Positions 1 through 13,400 of a stretch of DNA of 64,000 nt are shown one piece after another. Made by a program: the position numbers and the translations under genes. Position 1 is the first letter of the stretch. Every line of letters starts with the position of its first letter. Source of the stretch: Bacillus halotolerans (GTDB lineage Bacteria; Bacillota; Bacilli; Bacillales; Bacillaceae). The stretch covers positions 248,001 through 312,000 of the forward strand of contig NZ_LPVF01000010.1 of assembly GCF_001517105.1 (NCBI RefSeq), given 5' to 3'. Under the pieces are notes generated by a model. That model did not search any database. It was not told the DNA's origin and worked only from the letters and a program-made list of their open reading frames with translations.

Positions 1-1412
1 AGCTGTAAAGAGTATGTTTCAAGTGATAAAGACGGATCGTTAATGATGTTCTCAGTGAGTTTGATGTAGTTCTCCATCATTCTTTCAATGGAAGATAATT
101 CATATATATCAGGGTTATACAGAAGATGAAGCACTGTTTCGTTTTCTTGTTCATACACTTCCAGTGCCAGCTCGAATTCCCCTTCTTGCCGAATGTCCTC
201 GATATATTTGATGCCAAGAGCTTGATATTGCTTCAGCATTTTTTGTAAGCCTGCTGTCTGAAAGAAATTCTGGTAGAGAAAGGCTGTTTGAAAAATCGGA
301 GAATCCGCTGCTGAGCGGTCTACATTCAGTTCTCTTACCAGTGCCGGAAACGGGTATGCCGCATGGTCAAGTCCGTCTGCCACTGTCAGCTGCAGGTCTC
401 GAAGGAACTCTTGACATGTTTGGGTTCCTATCTCTTTACTCCGAACAGCCATCATATTAATAAAGTACCCAATGATCGATTCAAAACCGTCTTCAGGCCG
501 CCCCATTGTCGGGACTCCGACAATGATGTCCTTTTGTTTTGTATAGTGATGCAGCAGCACTTTATAAATACAAAGATACACAACAGATTCGTTCACATCA
601 TGAGAACGGGCTAACGACTTTATTTGCTTGCTCAGGTTATGAGGGAGCAAGCTTTTGTAAGCTTGCCCCTTATATTTTTGTGCTGAAGGACGGGGACGGT
701 CGGCCGGCAGCTCAAGAATAGGCAGCGTTCCGGACAGCTGCTCTTTCCAATAAGCAAGGTGCTCAGCCCCTTCTCTAGCGCCCAGCATACGATTTTCCCA
801 GTCAACAAAGTCAGGATAATCGGCCGGTAAAGTCTGCAGCACCAGCTCTTCGCCTCGCAGCAATTGTTGATACGCCTCTAAAAGCGTCGATATAAATGTC
901 AGCATTGACACACCGTCAAATATAATATGATGAACCGTGATAAGCACAATGCATGCCTCATTTGACTGATGAAACAGATATGTGCGCATTAACGGACCTG
1001 TTTCCAGATGAAAAGGTTCTTTAGCTTTTTCTTTTAGGCAGGGCAATACCTCAGCTGAATGCATAGCTGAGATATCCGCTTCCTCAAAATGAAGAGCCTG
1101 CGACGGCTGAACCGTTTGATATGGAATGCCATTTTCCTCTTGAATCACACTCGTTAAAACAGGATATTGTTTCTGTACAAACAGAAGGGCTTGCTTGAAC
1201 GTCTCGACATGTAATTTTTTGCTGACGCGAAAGCATAAAGGAATATTATATGCGCCCATATCAGGAGACATTTTTTGAAGCATCCATAACCCTTTTTGAC
1301 CTTCTGAAAGCGGGCTTTTCAACTGACGCTTCATACTTTGAAGATGTTCTTCTACCTCAGTAATCGTTAATTCTCCTGATCTGTAGGCATCGAGAATTTC
1401 TTTATGGTTCAT
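1..1412 (-). CDS. pksN: PksN, N-terminal part: condensation domain of hybrid NRPS/PKS (runs off window)
   Basis: The frame is open from an ATG at 1412 to the window edge (470 codons), so the 3' end is missing. The visible part is an NRPS condensation domain: it has the opening motif PLSEGQKGLW (about residue 34), the catalytic HHxxxDG as HHIIFDG (about residue 165) and the late motif VGVPTMGRPE. It is clearly paralogous to the condensation domain of PksJ. In the bacillaene line PksN takes the chain from PksM and is known to add an amino acid (alanine) before further polyketide extension; the adenylation domain lies outside this window. The ATG sits 4 bases after the pksM stop, with a good Shine-Dalgarno (AAGGGAG) inside the end of pksM, so the two genes are translationally close and surely one operon. 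Confidence 0.93.
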   Translation of the reverse strand, partial: MNHKEILDAYRSGELTITEVEEHLQSMKRQLKSPLSEGQKGLWMLQKMSPDMGAYNIPLCFRVSKKLHVETFKQALLFVQKQYPVLTSVIQEENGIPYQTVQPSQALHFEEADISAMHSAEVLPCLKEKAKEPFHLETGPLMRTYLFHQSNEACIVLITVHHIIFDGVSMLTFISTLLEAYQQLLRGEELVLQTLPADYPDFVDWENRMLGAREGAEHLAYWKEQLSGTLPILELPADRPRPSAQKYKGQAYKSLLPHNLSKQIKSLARSHDVNESVVYLCIYKVLLHHYTKQKDIIVGVPTMGRPEDGFESIIGYFINMMAVRSKEIGTQTCQEFLRDLQLTVADGLDHAAYPFPALVRELNVDRSAADSPIFQTAFLYQNFFQTAGLQKMLKQYQALGIKYIEDIRQEGEFELALEVYEQENETVLHLLYNPDIYELSSIERMMENYIKLTENIINDPSLSLETYSLQ

Positions 1413-1416
1413 ACGA

Positions 1417-4400
1417 TTAACTCCCTTCTATGATGTTTTGCACACTCTTAAAATCCAATTTCCCTTGCGCCACCTCTTGCATCAAACCGATGATTTGCTC
1501 GTCAGTGTACAGGCTGTTGGTTTGATTTTGCGGCAGAGCCTCCGCGCTTCGGTTTTTTCCTTCAGCTTTTAAAGCCACATAAGCAGAAAGCGCTTGGATT
1601 GTCTGGAATTCAAGAAGCTCCCGGCCGGTCAGCTTGATCTGAATGGTCTTTTCTAAATGACGCATCAGCTTTCGGCCAAGAATTGAATCCATCCCGTATT
1701 CTCGAACGTTTCTTTTGAAATTGATTTGATGCCGTGACAGGCTCAGCTCTCGTTCCAGAAATTGTACGATGATGTCTTGAATGTGTTTCTCTTCATTGGA
1801 CTCGTCAGTCTCACTTTGGGCGACTTGTGACGATGGTCTACTATTCTTATCTGATGAGATCCAATAGCGTTCCTTTGCAAATGGATAGCCAGGTAACGGA
1901 ACGATACGGACATTATTGTCTTCATGGAGCAGTTCCCAAGAAATATGATTTCCTTTCGTCCACCAATCTGCTATCTTTTTAAAATCTTTTTCTATGACGA
2001 CCGTTTTCAGAGATGTTTCATCTCTTTCTTCTGAAATCTCTTCCACATTCCCTGTATAAAAGGATGTAAATTGGCCGAATGATTCACCATTCTTCACCGC
2101 TTCTGCAAATTCCTTCAATTTTCGCACCAGTTGTTCCTGATTATTCACTACGATCGCCAGTCTTGCTTCCATTGCTTTTCTTCCAACCTGGAGTGTATAC
2201 GCAACATCAGGTAATGAAAGGCTGTCATTCTGCTCTGCATACTCAAGCATTTGCAGAACAGCATCGTGAAGCCGATCCTCATTTTGAGCAGAAAGCACGA
2301 TAACTTGCGGACATTCGGTTGGTTCTTGATGCGCGGATGCCTGCTCATCCGGAATGTATTCTTCAATTACTGCATGCGCATTCGTACCGCTGATGCCCGT
2401 TGTGCTGATTGTCCCCATCCTCGGATTATGATTTTTTCTGATCCATGGCTGGTTCTCTTTGTGAAGCACAAAAGGGCTTTCTGCAAGCTGAATATAGGGA
2501 TTGCTCGATTCACATTCATGGGTAGCCGGAATGGTTTGATTTTTCATAGCCATCAGCATACTGATCAAAGCAACCACACCGGAAGCTGCAAATGTGTGTC
2601 CGATTAATGATTTAATTGAGCCGATGGTGCAGAATTGCTTCTGTTTCGTATATTTGCTGAACGCACCCGTCAATGCCTGTACTTCAAGCGGATCTCCCAG
2701 ATTTGATCCAGTGCTGTGCGCCATCACATATTGAATATCCAGCGGATTGATCTGATATTTTTCATAAATGCTTTCTATTAATTCCGCCTGGCTAAAAGGA
2801 TTGGGAGCTGTCATTCCATTGGTTTTGCCGTCATAATTCACGCCGCTTGCTTTTATACATCCATAAATGTGATCTTGATCTTCAATTGCCTTTGATAATG
2901 GTTTCAGCAGAACAGCTGCTACCGCTTCACCAGGCACAAGCCCATTGGCATCCTGATCAAACACTTTGCATTGTCCATCTGGAGAAAGCATTTCCGCCTT
3001 TGTCAGCGCCTCATAAGACATTTGAGAAATATTCAGACTGACGCCGCCGGCTAAAGCCATTTCACAGTCTCCCTGACGCAAGGCTGCGCAAGCCTGATGA
3101 ATGGCTACAAGTCCTGAGGAACATGCTGCCGTCAACGCCATATTAGGTCCTTTTAAATCTAATGCGTATGCAATTCGCGCAGCCAATGTGGCGTTTTGAG
3201 TGCCGGTAATGTAATCCGTATCACCGGTTAAGTGGGCATATTCTCCTTCTTCCACACCCACATAAACGCCGCAGGACTTTCCTTTAATCCGATTTCCCAT
3301 ATATCCTGCGTCCTCAAATGTATGCCATGCTTCTTCCAGAAACAATCGCTGGCGCGGGTCCATACTTTCGGCTTCTTTAGGCGATATGTGAAAAAACAGC
3401 GGATCAAATCGGTCTATGTCTTTCAAAAATGCGCCCCATCTCGGCACTTCTGCTTTCTCTGGATGTCCTTTGACTTCACGCCAGTCCCAGCGGTCTTTCG
3501 GAATTTCTGAAATGCATTTTTTTCCGTTTTTCAGATTGTCCCACAATTCATGAACCGAATCAGCTTGAGGAAACCTGCCGCTCATTCCGATAATGGCGAT
3601 AGGCTCTGTGTAAAGCTGCCGGCCGCTTCTATGGCTGTTTTCCGATTGAAGCGCTGCAGAAACCGGCACTTCAGCTTCAGCCTGATTCTGAGTATCAGAT
3701 GCATCACCCCGGTAAAATTCCTCGATCAGGCCTTTATGATCCGTTAAAAAGAAGCGGATTAATTCTTTTAAAGTCGAATAGCCAAAAAATAAAGCAGGCG
3801 TTATCTCGACTTTGTAATAGTCAGTTAACACGTTCGAGAATTTAGCCAAGTAGATGGAATCAAATCCAAAGTCGGCCCAGTTCTTATTCAAGTCTAGCTT
3901 GTCTTTTGAGATCTTAAGCAAGGTGTGAATATGCGTTTTCAAGTCCATTTCCAAACGTTTTTCAACGCTTAGGTTCTTCATCCCGCCCGATGTTTCTTGT
4001 GCAGGCGGGGCTATCATGTCCGGTTCTGGAACGGCACTTTCAGTCATTCCTAAAAAGCGGCGGACCCGGCTTGGCTGACCGGCGATGATAAGATGCTGCG
4101 CATCCTGCTGAGACAAAATGTGTTCAAACATACGTATGCCTTCTTCCGCTTCTAAGAAGCGCTGACCGCTTGACTTCAGGTACATCTCGGTAGTTTCGGC
4201 ATTCCCGATCGTCATCCCGCCGTCCTTCCATACAGGCCAGTTGATAACAAACGTATGGCCGCGATGAAGCTCGTTTCTGTAATGTGCATAGGCCATTTGG
4301 AACCGATTCCCTACCGCATAATCACAAAAACCAAAGTCTCCTAAAATAGCAGAAGACGAAGAGAAGTAACAGATAAAATCCAGGGTTTCTTTTTTAAACC

Positions 4401-7400
4401 ACTCGTCAAGTGCGATCGTTCCATTGATTTTCGGTTCAATAATACGCTTGAAGCTATCCATCTCTTTTTCAAAAATAGAGGACCCGCTCTCGATACCGGC
4501 GGCATGAATGACACCATTGATGGTGCCGTACCGGTCTTTTCCGCGTTTCACGCAGTCTCCCATTGCGATCGGATCACACACATCCGCCTCTGCATACATG
4601 GCTTCGCCGCCTAAATCCTTCAATACTTTTAGCTGCTTTTGTTTTTCTTTATTGATAGGCGTTCGTCCTGTCAGAATGATGTTCGCAGCATAGTTTTTAG
4701 CCAAATGCTTGGCGAATAAATAACCGAGCCCTCCTAAACCGCCTGTAATCAGGTAAGTTCCCCCGGACTTCAATTTGCTGTTGCCTGGCTGTAACGTTGT
4801 CTGTTCAATCTGACATACATAACGTTTCTCATTCTGATACAAGACGGTTTGTTCAGTTGAAGCCTGTAATTCCGTCCAGATCTTGCTTGTCCAATCGTCC
4901 ATTGATTCTTTTGGAATTTGATCAGCATCCTGAAAGATTCCTGTCACTTTCGTATTCGGAAGGACTAGCCCGAGTGAACGTTCAAATCCTATCCATGATT
5001 CCAGATAACTTCGGTCAAGACCACTTTCAAAACATCCAGCCAATAACACACGGGCAGGTTGAAGCTTCGCGGCCGCCATAGCCTGCAATAAATAGACTGC
5101 ACAGGAATAATCCTGACTACAGCTTGAATCCTCCGTCGCCCATAAATAGAGGATTGCATCCGGTTCTCCATGTTCTTCCTGAATCCTACGAAAGGCTTTC
5201 TCAAAAGTGCCGGGGTCCTTCCGTACAATTTGATAAGAGTATGGAGACTGTTTGCCGTACGTTTCGCCTTGAGAAACAAATATGACCTTGGTCTCTGAAT
5301 CAAAGCTTTTCACAGCTGAAGCGAATGCTTGTTGCTTGTCTCTGTCAGTCAGAAAACAGACGAGAGTTGTGAAGCTTTTCGATGTGAGAGACACCTGCTG
5401 TTCTTTCCATACTTCTTTAAAGGTCATCACCTCGAAGTCCTCTTGCTCTTGGTGTTCTATATTGTTTTCAAAGGACGATGTTCTCTTTTCAACACCTGAT
5501 GCCCAGTAATGTTCCTTCGCAAATGGATATGTCGGCAGGCTGATTCGGATCGGCTTATGAGCTCCGTACAGCTTTGTCCAGTCAAAAGACAAGCCCTTCA
5601 CCCAAAGATCCAGTAATTTCGTAAATTTCCCTTTGCTCATCCAGGCGTCTATCATCTTCTCCGTATCTTCATCAGCTGATAAGAGCGCTAATGCTTGTTT
5701 ATTATCGTCGATACGATCCAGATATAGATCCTCTGCTTTCATTTCGATAAAATCTTGCAGCTTGCTCTCTAGATCTTCTATTGATTCGGCAATAAAGCCA
5801 AGCCTTTCCTCCATTGCTTCACGGCCTGTTTGCAGCGTAAAGGCAATCCGGACCAGATCTGATTCACTGTACCTTTTTTCGCGAACGGCATTGAGCAGCT
5901 GCTCCGCTCTTTCTTGAAGCCGTTCACTGTTTTTCGCTGACAGCACGATCAGAGCAGGAGGAGGAGCTTGAGGTGTTTGTGCCTCGGTTTTTGGAATATA
6001 TTCTTCTAAAATCAGATGGGCATTTGACCCTCCGGCACCAAAACTGCTTAATCCGGCGCGTCTCGGCACTTCCCGACCGTCAATGATCGGCCGCTTCCAT
6101 TCACCAAGCTTTTGCTGAACGATAAACGGAGTTTGACTGAATTCAATATTTGGATTCAAACGCTCAGCATGCAATGATGGTGCGATTTGACCGTATCTAA
6201 ACTGAAACAGTATTTTTGTCAAACCGGCGATGCCGGCTGCACTTTCACAATGACCAATATTGGATTTGCTGGAGCCGATCGCGCAGAACTGTCTTTCTTG
6301 TGTATCTTCCTCAAACGCTTTTGTTAATCCAGCAATCTCAATCGGATCTCCTAATGCAGTGCCTGTTCCGTGTGCCTCCAGATAACTGATCGTTCTGGCT
6401 GGGATATTGGCATGCTGAATGGCTTCTTTAATCAGCTTGGCTTGGGCATTCGGATTTGGAACCGTATATCCGTTGGTTTTGCCTCCGCTGTTAATGGAGC
6501 TGGCCTTTATCACCCCATATATATGGTCACCGTCTTCTATTGCTTTTTGCAAAGGTTTTAAAATGACGGCACCCACTCCTTCTCCATCAACAAACCCATC
6601 TGCGTCATCACCGAATGATTTACATTTGTCAGTTTCAGAGAGCATGTTCATGACAGATAAGTTCTGATAGTGAACAGGGTCGACAACTAAATTGACGCCG
6701 CCGGCAATGGCGCACTCACTTGATCCGCTGTAAATGCTTTCTAACGCCAAATGGATCGCTGTCAGAGAAGACGAACATGCTGTGTCAACAGCAAGGCTCG
6801 GGCCTTGGAAATTCAGCAAATAGGATACCCTGTTGGCAATGGACCAATAACCGTAGCCAGTAGGATAATTTTTGTTCATTACTCCGGCAAAGACGCCGAC
6901 TTTTCTGCTTGAGCAGAGCGAGTCTGGTGTGTATCCCGCATCTTCAATACTCGCATAGGCGGTTTGCAGAAATAATCGCTCCTGAGGGTCCATTCTTTCT
7001 GCTTCTAGCGGAGAAATTTGAAAGAATAAAGGATCAAAAGTATCCATACCTTTGATAAATCCGCCCCATTTTGTATAAATCGAGCCTTCTTTTCCTTTTT
7101 CTTTATCGTAATATGCTTTCCAATCCCAGCGGTCTTTCGGGATTTCCTCTATACAATTTCTTCCTTCTTTTAGATTGTTCCAAAATTCTTCTGCTGTCTC
7201 CGCCTGAGGATAACGCCCGGATATGCCGATAATGGCAACATCACGGCTGACCGGTGCTTGTGCCAGTGATGGTGCTTCTATCTCGCGGCTGCGGCCAAGC
7301 TTACGATAGCGCCGGGTTGTGTCAGGCACCTGCCCAGCCTCCTGTGAAGATTTGTTATTGATTGCTACCGGCTTGTCATTTTGCACTTGATGGTCAAGGC

Positions 7401-10400
7401 CTGTCAGTCTCATAAGTGCTTCTTTTTTCGTTTTGATTAAGTGCTCCACTAACGCGTCTATTGTCTGATACTCAAAAAATAAAGTGCTGCTCACATGGTC
7501 CAGTTCCTTACGCAATGTATTCGTGAGCTGAACAACGACAATGGAATCGATGCCGTACTTCTCAAGCTGTTCAGATGAATCAATTTTACTTGCAGGGATT
7601 TTCAATGTTTGTCCGATTCGTTTTTTCATATACTCGGTGCTTTTTTCTATCAAGACGGCATCATTTGATGATCCGCCTATCTCTGAAGCTACGTTTTGGA
7701 CAGATGCCGGCTCCTTCCTCACTGGTGAAAAATTCTTTTCTGCAGGAGGCGCCATGTCCATAGCCATACGGCGCACCACTCCGTTGCTTGAGGCTGCTAT
7801 GATCTGGTGACTGAGGTCATGTGCTGCTTCTGCCGGGAAGAACACGGATTCAAAGCCTTCGCTTTCTAAGGCCTCTTTCCATTTGTTTGGATATAGACCA
7901 GGACAGCCGGGAATTCGCAACGCAGGATCTTCATACAGCCACCAGCCTTCCAACAGTCCGAAGGTGATGTGCGGAAACAAGCTGTTTCCCGCCATTTCAT
8001 TTAGTAACAGCAATCCGTTGTGCTTCATCACAGCTTTTGCATGCCGCAGCGTTTGGCGAATATTTTTTGTCGCGTGAAGGACATTAGCGGCAATTACAAC
8101 GTCATAGCCGCCTGCCTCGATTTCCTGCTGATCGATCGGTTTTTCTACGTCAAATAGCTGATATGTCAGGTAAGAATTTTCCGCCCCATACTCTTTTTCT
8201 GCATGCAGCAAAAACGCCTTTGAAAGATCTGTATAACAATATTCTCCTATATGATTTTGATAGGTTTTCAGTTTTTGAAAGATTCCGGCACTCGTGCCGC
8301 CAGTGCCTGCGCCTATCTCCATAATGCGAATGGAGGTTTTAGGGTCCTGTTTCAGCCGTTCATCTACGTAAGCTGTTAACGTATCAGCGAGCACTGTATT
8401 GAAGTAGTCTGCAACTTGGTTATGCTTATAAATACCTTCCACCAATTCCATTGACGAATGAGGGAACATGATATCCGTCGCAGGCACCTTCCCTGTCAGG
8501 ATATCCGGTAATGCTTTCAGCATGGCCTCAGCTAATACAACCATCGCTTTTGTGTTGCTGTCTTGGAGCCATTCTGATTTCTTTGCATCCCATTCATTCC
8601 AAAGCATGTCTATATCCTCTGCCTTGTCCTTCCTCACCAAAGAATCTCCATCTTTTTTAAGGTAGTCTTGCTGCAGAAGGAATTCGCTGCTTTGCCGGAG
8701 CCACTTTTCATAAAACTCACGAGTATTGTTGTTTCGTTGAAGACGTTCAACCGATAATGTATGACCATCAAACAGCCCGGCCGTCTGCAGCTGCGCTAAT
8801 AGAAGTCTGTAAAGGAGAGCGTCCAGCTCCTCGTGTGTTACTCTTTTTATTTTCCGAGTTTCCGGCAGGCGTCTCTTCAGGCTTTCGGCGTCTATCGAAG
8901 GCTGCTGCGGGTAAAGGGTGATGAATTCCTTCTGATTCACTCCTTCGACTGCAACAGGTTTAGTCGTATGAATGAAAGCCGTTTGGCTGACAGGCCCTGA
9001 AAGCAGGGCTTCTAACGCTTTCATCCCTTCCTCAGGTTCAATTAAGCCTAAGCCAATTTGATTCATGAGCTGCACATAATTTTCATCTTCGGCCGCTTCA
9101 CTGTTCCCCCAATATCCCCAATTCATGACGTTAACGGGACAACTCCAGCTTTGGGACAGCCGGTAAGCAAATGCATCTGCGAACGCACAGCCAGAGGCAT
9201 AATGGCTTTGCTTCACATTTTTGATATGGGACACAAGCGAAGAGAAAAATAGAACAAAATCCAAATCCTCCTGCTGAAATACTTGGGCCATATGAACACT
9301 TACATCCACCTTTGCCGCCAATCCAGTTCTGAATTCTTCGAGCGTCATATTTTCCAGGCTTTGTTCAAATAAAACCATTGCAGAATGAACGATCCCATGA
9401 ATATGAGGATGGCGTTTTTTCACTTGTTCATAAGCCTGCTGCAATGAATGCATATCCGCAGCATCGGCTGCAATATAGTAAGGCGCAGGTCCAAGTGCCG
9501 AGAGACGGTTTAATTTTGCCTGGATGGCATCATTGATTTGACTGCGTCCAATCCAAACGATCTGCGCCTGATAGCGGCGGATCATATACTCACTCCACGC
9601 CTCTCCGATGTACCCAGATCCTCCAATAACCACATACACTCCGCCGGTTCGATATAACGTATCATTTGACGGGGATTGCTGATAGGGAATCAATTGCTGC
9701 TGATGCCATTGGTGATTCCGATAGACCCACGCGTGCCCAAGACGGTCTGCAGGGAGTGTAAACATCTGTTTGATCGGCCAAGTGCAGCCTTCTTCAAGGT
9801 CAATCAGCCGGATCTTCCAATGCGGATATTCCTTAGCCATTGTGCCAATGAGTCCATGAATGCTAGCATGAGCAGGATTGACAGCTTCATGCTGAGTAAT
9901 CGGCTGCGCTTGGATGGTGATAATTGACCATTCCAGCTTTTCCCCGCCATAGCCTAATTGAAGAAGTGCTTTCACAAGCTTAAATACGTGAAGAACGTTT
10001 TCTTCCTGTTCTTCAATAAACATTTGCTCCGAGTGTAGCGGGGCAATCCACAGTACATGGTCAATGCTGCCGCACGCTTGCAGCTTGTTTGCTATCGTTT
10101 CCATGTGATCTGCCGGCTGGATATCCAAAACCACAGCCTGAGGATAGTATTGTTTCATTAACTTCTGTTCGTGCTCAGTACCCCCTAATAAAACGGCTTG
10201 TCCACCGGCAGCCGAGACACCGCTCTCCGCATTTGGAGACACTGGTTCCCAGACAGGAACCATCATTGTATGTCCTATCGATGAAGACCCCGCTGCTATT
10301 GCTTCCGGAGATTGAGGTTCTCCTTCCAGCGCTCTAATGGAAGCCCCCTTCATTTGCACACAGACATTCCCATCTTCATCGCATAGATCAATATCATACT

Positions 10401-13400
10401 TTCTGATTTTGTCCTCTGCCTTACTGTCTGAACTGAATCTAATATAAGACCAGATTTCAGAAGGGCAAGAGGCAAGAATGTTAAGTTCCTGCATTGCAAA
10501 CGGCAGAGACAGCTTATGGACTTGAGCATCCGTATTGACTGAGCTAACGATAAAACCAATCGATGCATGGAAAGCGGAATCCATCAAACTCGGATGGAGC
10601 ATGAATTGCTTCTTACCGTCTTCCAAAAAAGCGGGTAAGGAGATTTTTGCAAGCAATTGTTCGTGTCCGATAAGCACTTTTTTAATCCCTTGATAGCCCT
10701 CTCCATAGTCAAGCCCTATCTTCCGAAACGCCGCATAGCATTGCTCTGATGTCACTGTGTCCAGACTGCATTCCGCCTGCAGCGCTTTAATATCTAAAAC
10801 AGGAATGTCCGGTTCAGCCCCTAGGATTGCAGTCCCTTGGCTGTGTATCATCTGGTTTTCATCTTTGCTGTAAATCTCATAGCTGATCTCTCCGCTCTCC
10901 TCAGGATAAAGGCCAATATGTATCTCTTTTGGTTCACTTTCAATCGCGATAGGACGAATCCAGACGATGTCTCTGAGCGACACAATTCTTTGTCCCTCTC
11001 CCAGATCACCCGCTGCTTTTTCCGCTGCTTCCCTTGCCATTTCTAAATAGGCAACACCCGGCAGGATTTTCTGTCCCTGCACAACATGATCTGATAGAAA
11101 AAATTCCTTGCCTGTGAAGCTAGAGCTAAAGCGCTGCTCAGAAAAGTCTGACGTATTCCTATGCAGCAGCGGATGTAATGCAGAATTCGTTGTTCTGCCG
11201 CTGATTTTCGTCTCAGGTGCCGGTATCCAGTAGCGTTCTTTTGCAAACGGGTAGGTTGGAACACTTACTTTAAGCGGCTTGCGAGCGCCGTATAGTTCAT
11301 CCCAGTTGACCTGTTTTCCTTGAACCCAAGATTCCGCGATGTTCTCCAAATCCCCCGCTTTTGCCCCGGTAAACCCTTGGCCCTCTTTGGCCTGTCCGGT
11401 CCAGCAGCGATCGGCTTCTTCACCTTTTACAAATGCTTGAAGTTGATGAATTAGATCCTTTATGTCTTTCACGATGAAGGCTGCCCGCTCCTCCATTTCC
11501 ACCCGTCCTGCCTGCAGTGTATAAGCAAGCTCAAAAAGATTAATGTCCTCGTGAAGAAACTCAATGAGTTTGCCGGCGTATGCTTGCAGCCTGTCTATAT
11601 TTCTCGCCGACAAGGGAATAATTGCCTCTTCATATTTCACCGAAACAGAGGCTGAGGCGTCCTCTTTCGGGATGTATTCTTCCAAAATGATATGCGCATT
11701 GGACCCTGACGCTCCAAACGAACTTACACCGGCACGGCGGGGATACTTAATCTCCATTCCGTTTTCCGTCAATGCCGGCTGCTCCCATTTCTTTGCTTCG
11801 CGCTGAACAAAAAACGGTGATTGATCCAGCTCCAAATAAGGATTCAGCTCTTCTGAGTGTAGGGATGGGACCAGCGTTTTATAATACAGCTGCAGAACGG
11901 TCTTCGTTAACCCGCTGATGCCGGCTGCAGATTCTGCATGGCCAATATTTGATTTCACAGAACCGATCGAACAAAATTGCTGATCCTGCGTATTTCGGCT
12001 GAAAGCCTTCACCAATCCTTGAATTTCAATTGGGTCTCCTAAAGAGGTGCCGGTGCCATGCGCTTCCACATAGCCGACCGTACGCGGATCGATTCCTGTT
12101 TTTTCTAAGCAGGTTTCTATAACATCGGCTTGCGCTATAGGGCTCGGAACCGTAATACCGCTGACTTTGCCTACATGATTAATGGCACTTCCTTTGATGA
12201 CGGCATAGATCCGGTCACCATCCTGTTCAGCTTTTCGCAGAGGCTTTAATAATACCGTTCCAACCCCTTCTCCAGAAACGTATCCGTCACCGCCTTCGCC
12301 GAATGTATGACAATAGCCGTCACTCGAGTGCATCCCCACACTGCCATAGCTGATATATTTAGCCGGGTGCAGAGATAAATTGACACCCCCTGCTATCGCA
12401 GCCTCACATTCCCCATTCCGGATGCTTTCTATTGCCAAGTGAATGGCAGTCAAAGAAGATGAGCAGACCGTGTCCACTGCCATGCTTGGTCCATGGAAAT
12501 TACAGTAGTAAGACACTCTATTGGCGATTTGCGCATAGTTCAGGGACAAAGGAAAGGGATTTTGTTCGGATAAAGCTTCAGCACCTATAAGAGAATAGTC
12601 CTTATGCATGACACCGGCAAAGACGCCGACATGCCGTCTTTTATTGGTGCCTCGCTGTGCAGCAATTGTCTCAGGCGTATAGCCTGCATCTTCAATGGCT
12701 TCCCAGCATGTCTCTAAAAACAAGCGTTCTTGAGGGTCCATGGTTTCTGCTTCTCTGGGAGAAATTCTGAAGAATTGCGGATCAAAGCAATCGGCATCCT
12801 CAATGAACCCGCCCCATTTTGAAAAAGGCTTTCCTGAAGGTGTTGTCAGTTCATCGAATTCCTTCCATTCCCACCGTGATTTCGGAATTTCACTGATGCA
12901 GTCTGTTCCAGCCTTAAGATTTCCCCAAAATTCTTGTATGTTTTTCGCCTTAGGATAACGGCCTGCCATCCCAATGATCGCAATGTCCTCCGCTTTTTTT
13001 GGCGGGGAAGAAAGAGCATCTAAAGACTCCGGCAGTGATGCAGGAGGCTGGCGGACAGCATCGTCCGCCTCTCCAAACAAATAGTTTTCAGCCAAATGCG
13101 CTGATAATTCTGCAATCGTTGTATATTCAAACAGCAAAGTGGGAGAGAGATCTTCTCCAACATGAGATCCTATCGCCTGAACAATTTCAAGCAAGGATGG
13201 CGAATCTAACCCAAGCTCATAGTACCCGGCGTGAATATCCATTTGTTCTGCCGGTTTTTCAAGCTGTTCAGCCAGCAACTGACGCAGTAACCTTTCAAAC
13301 GCATTGTATTTCCGGCCAGCGTCATGAGAGACAGAAGTTTCTTTTACCACACTCTCTTCCTGGAGCTGATCGATTTCTTTTTCAGGCTGAAAGGCCTTCG

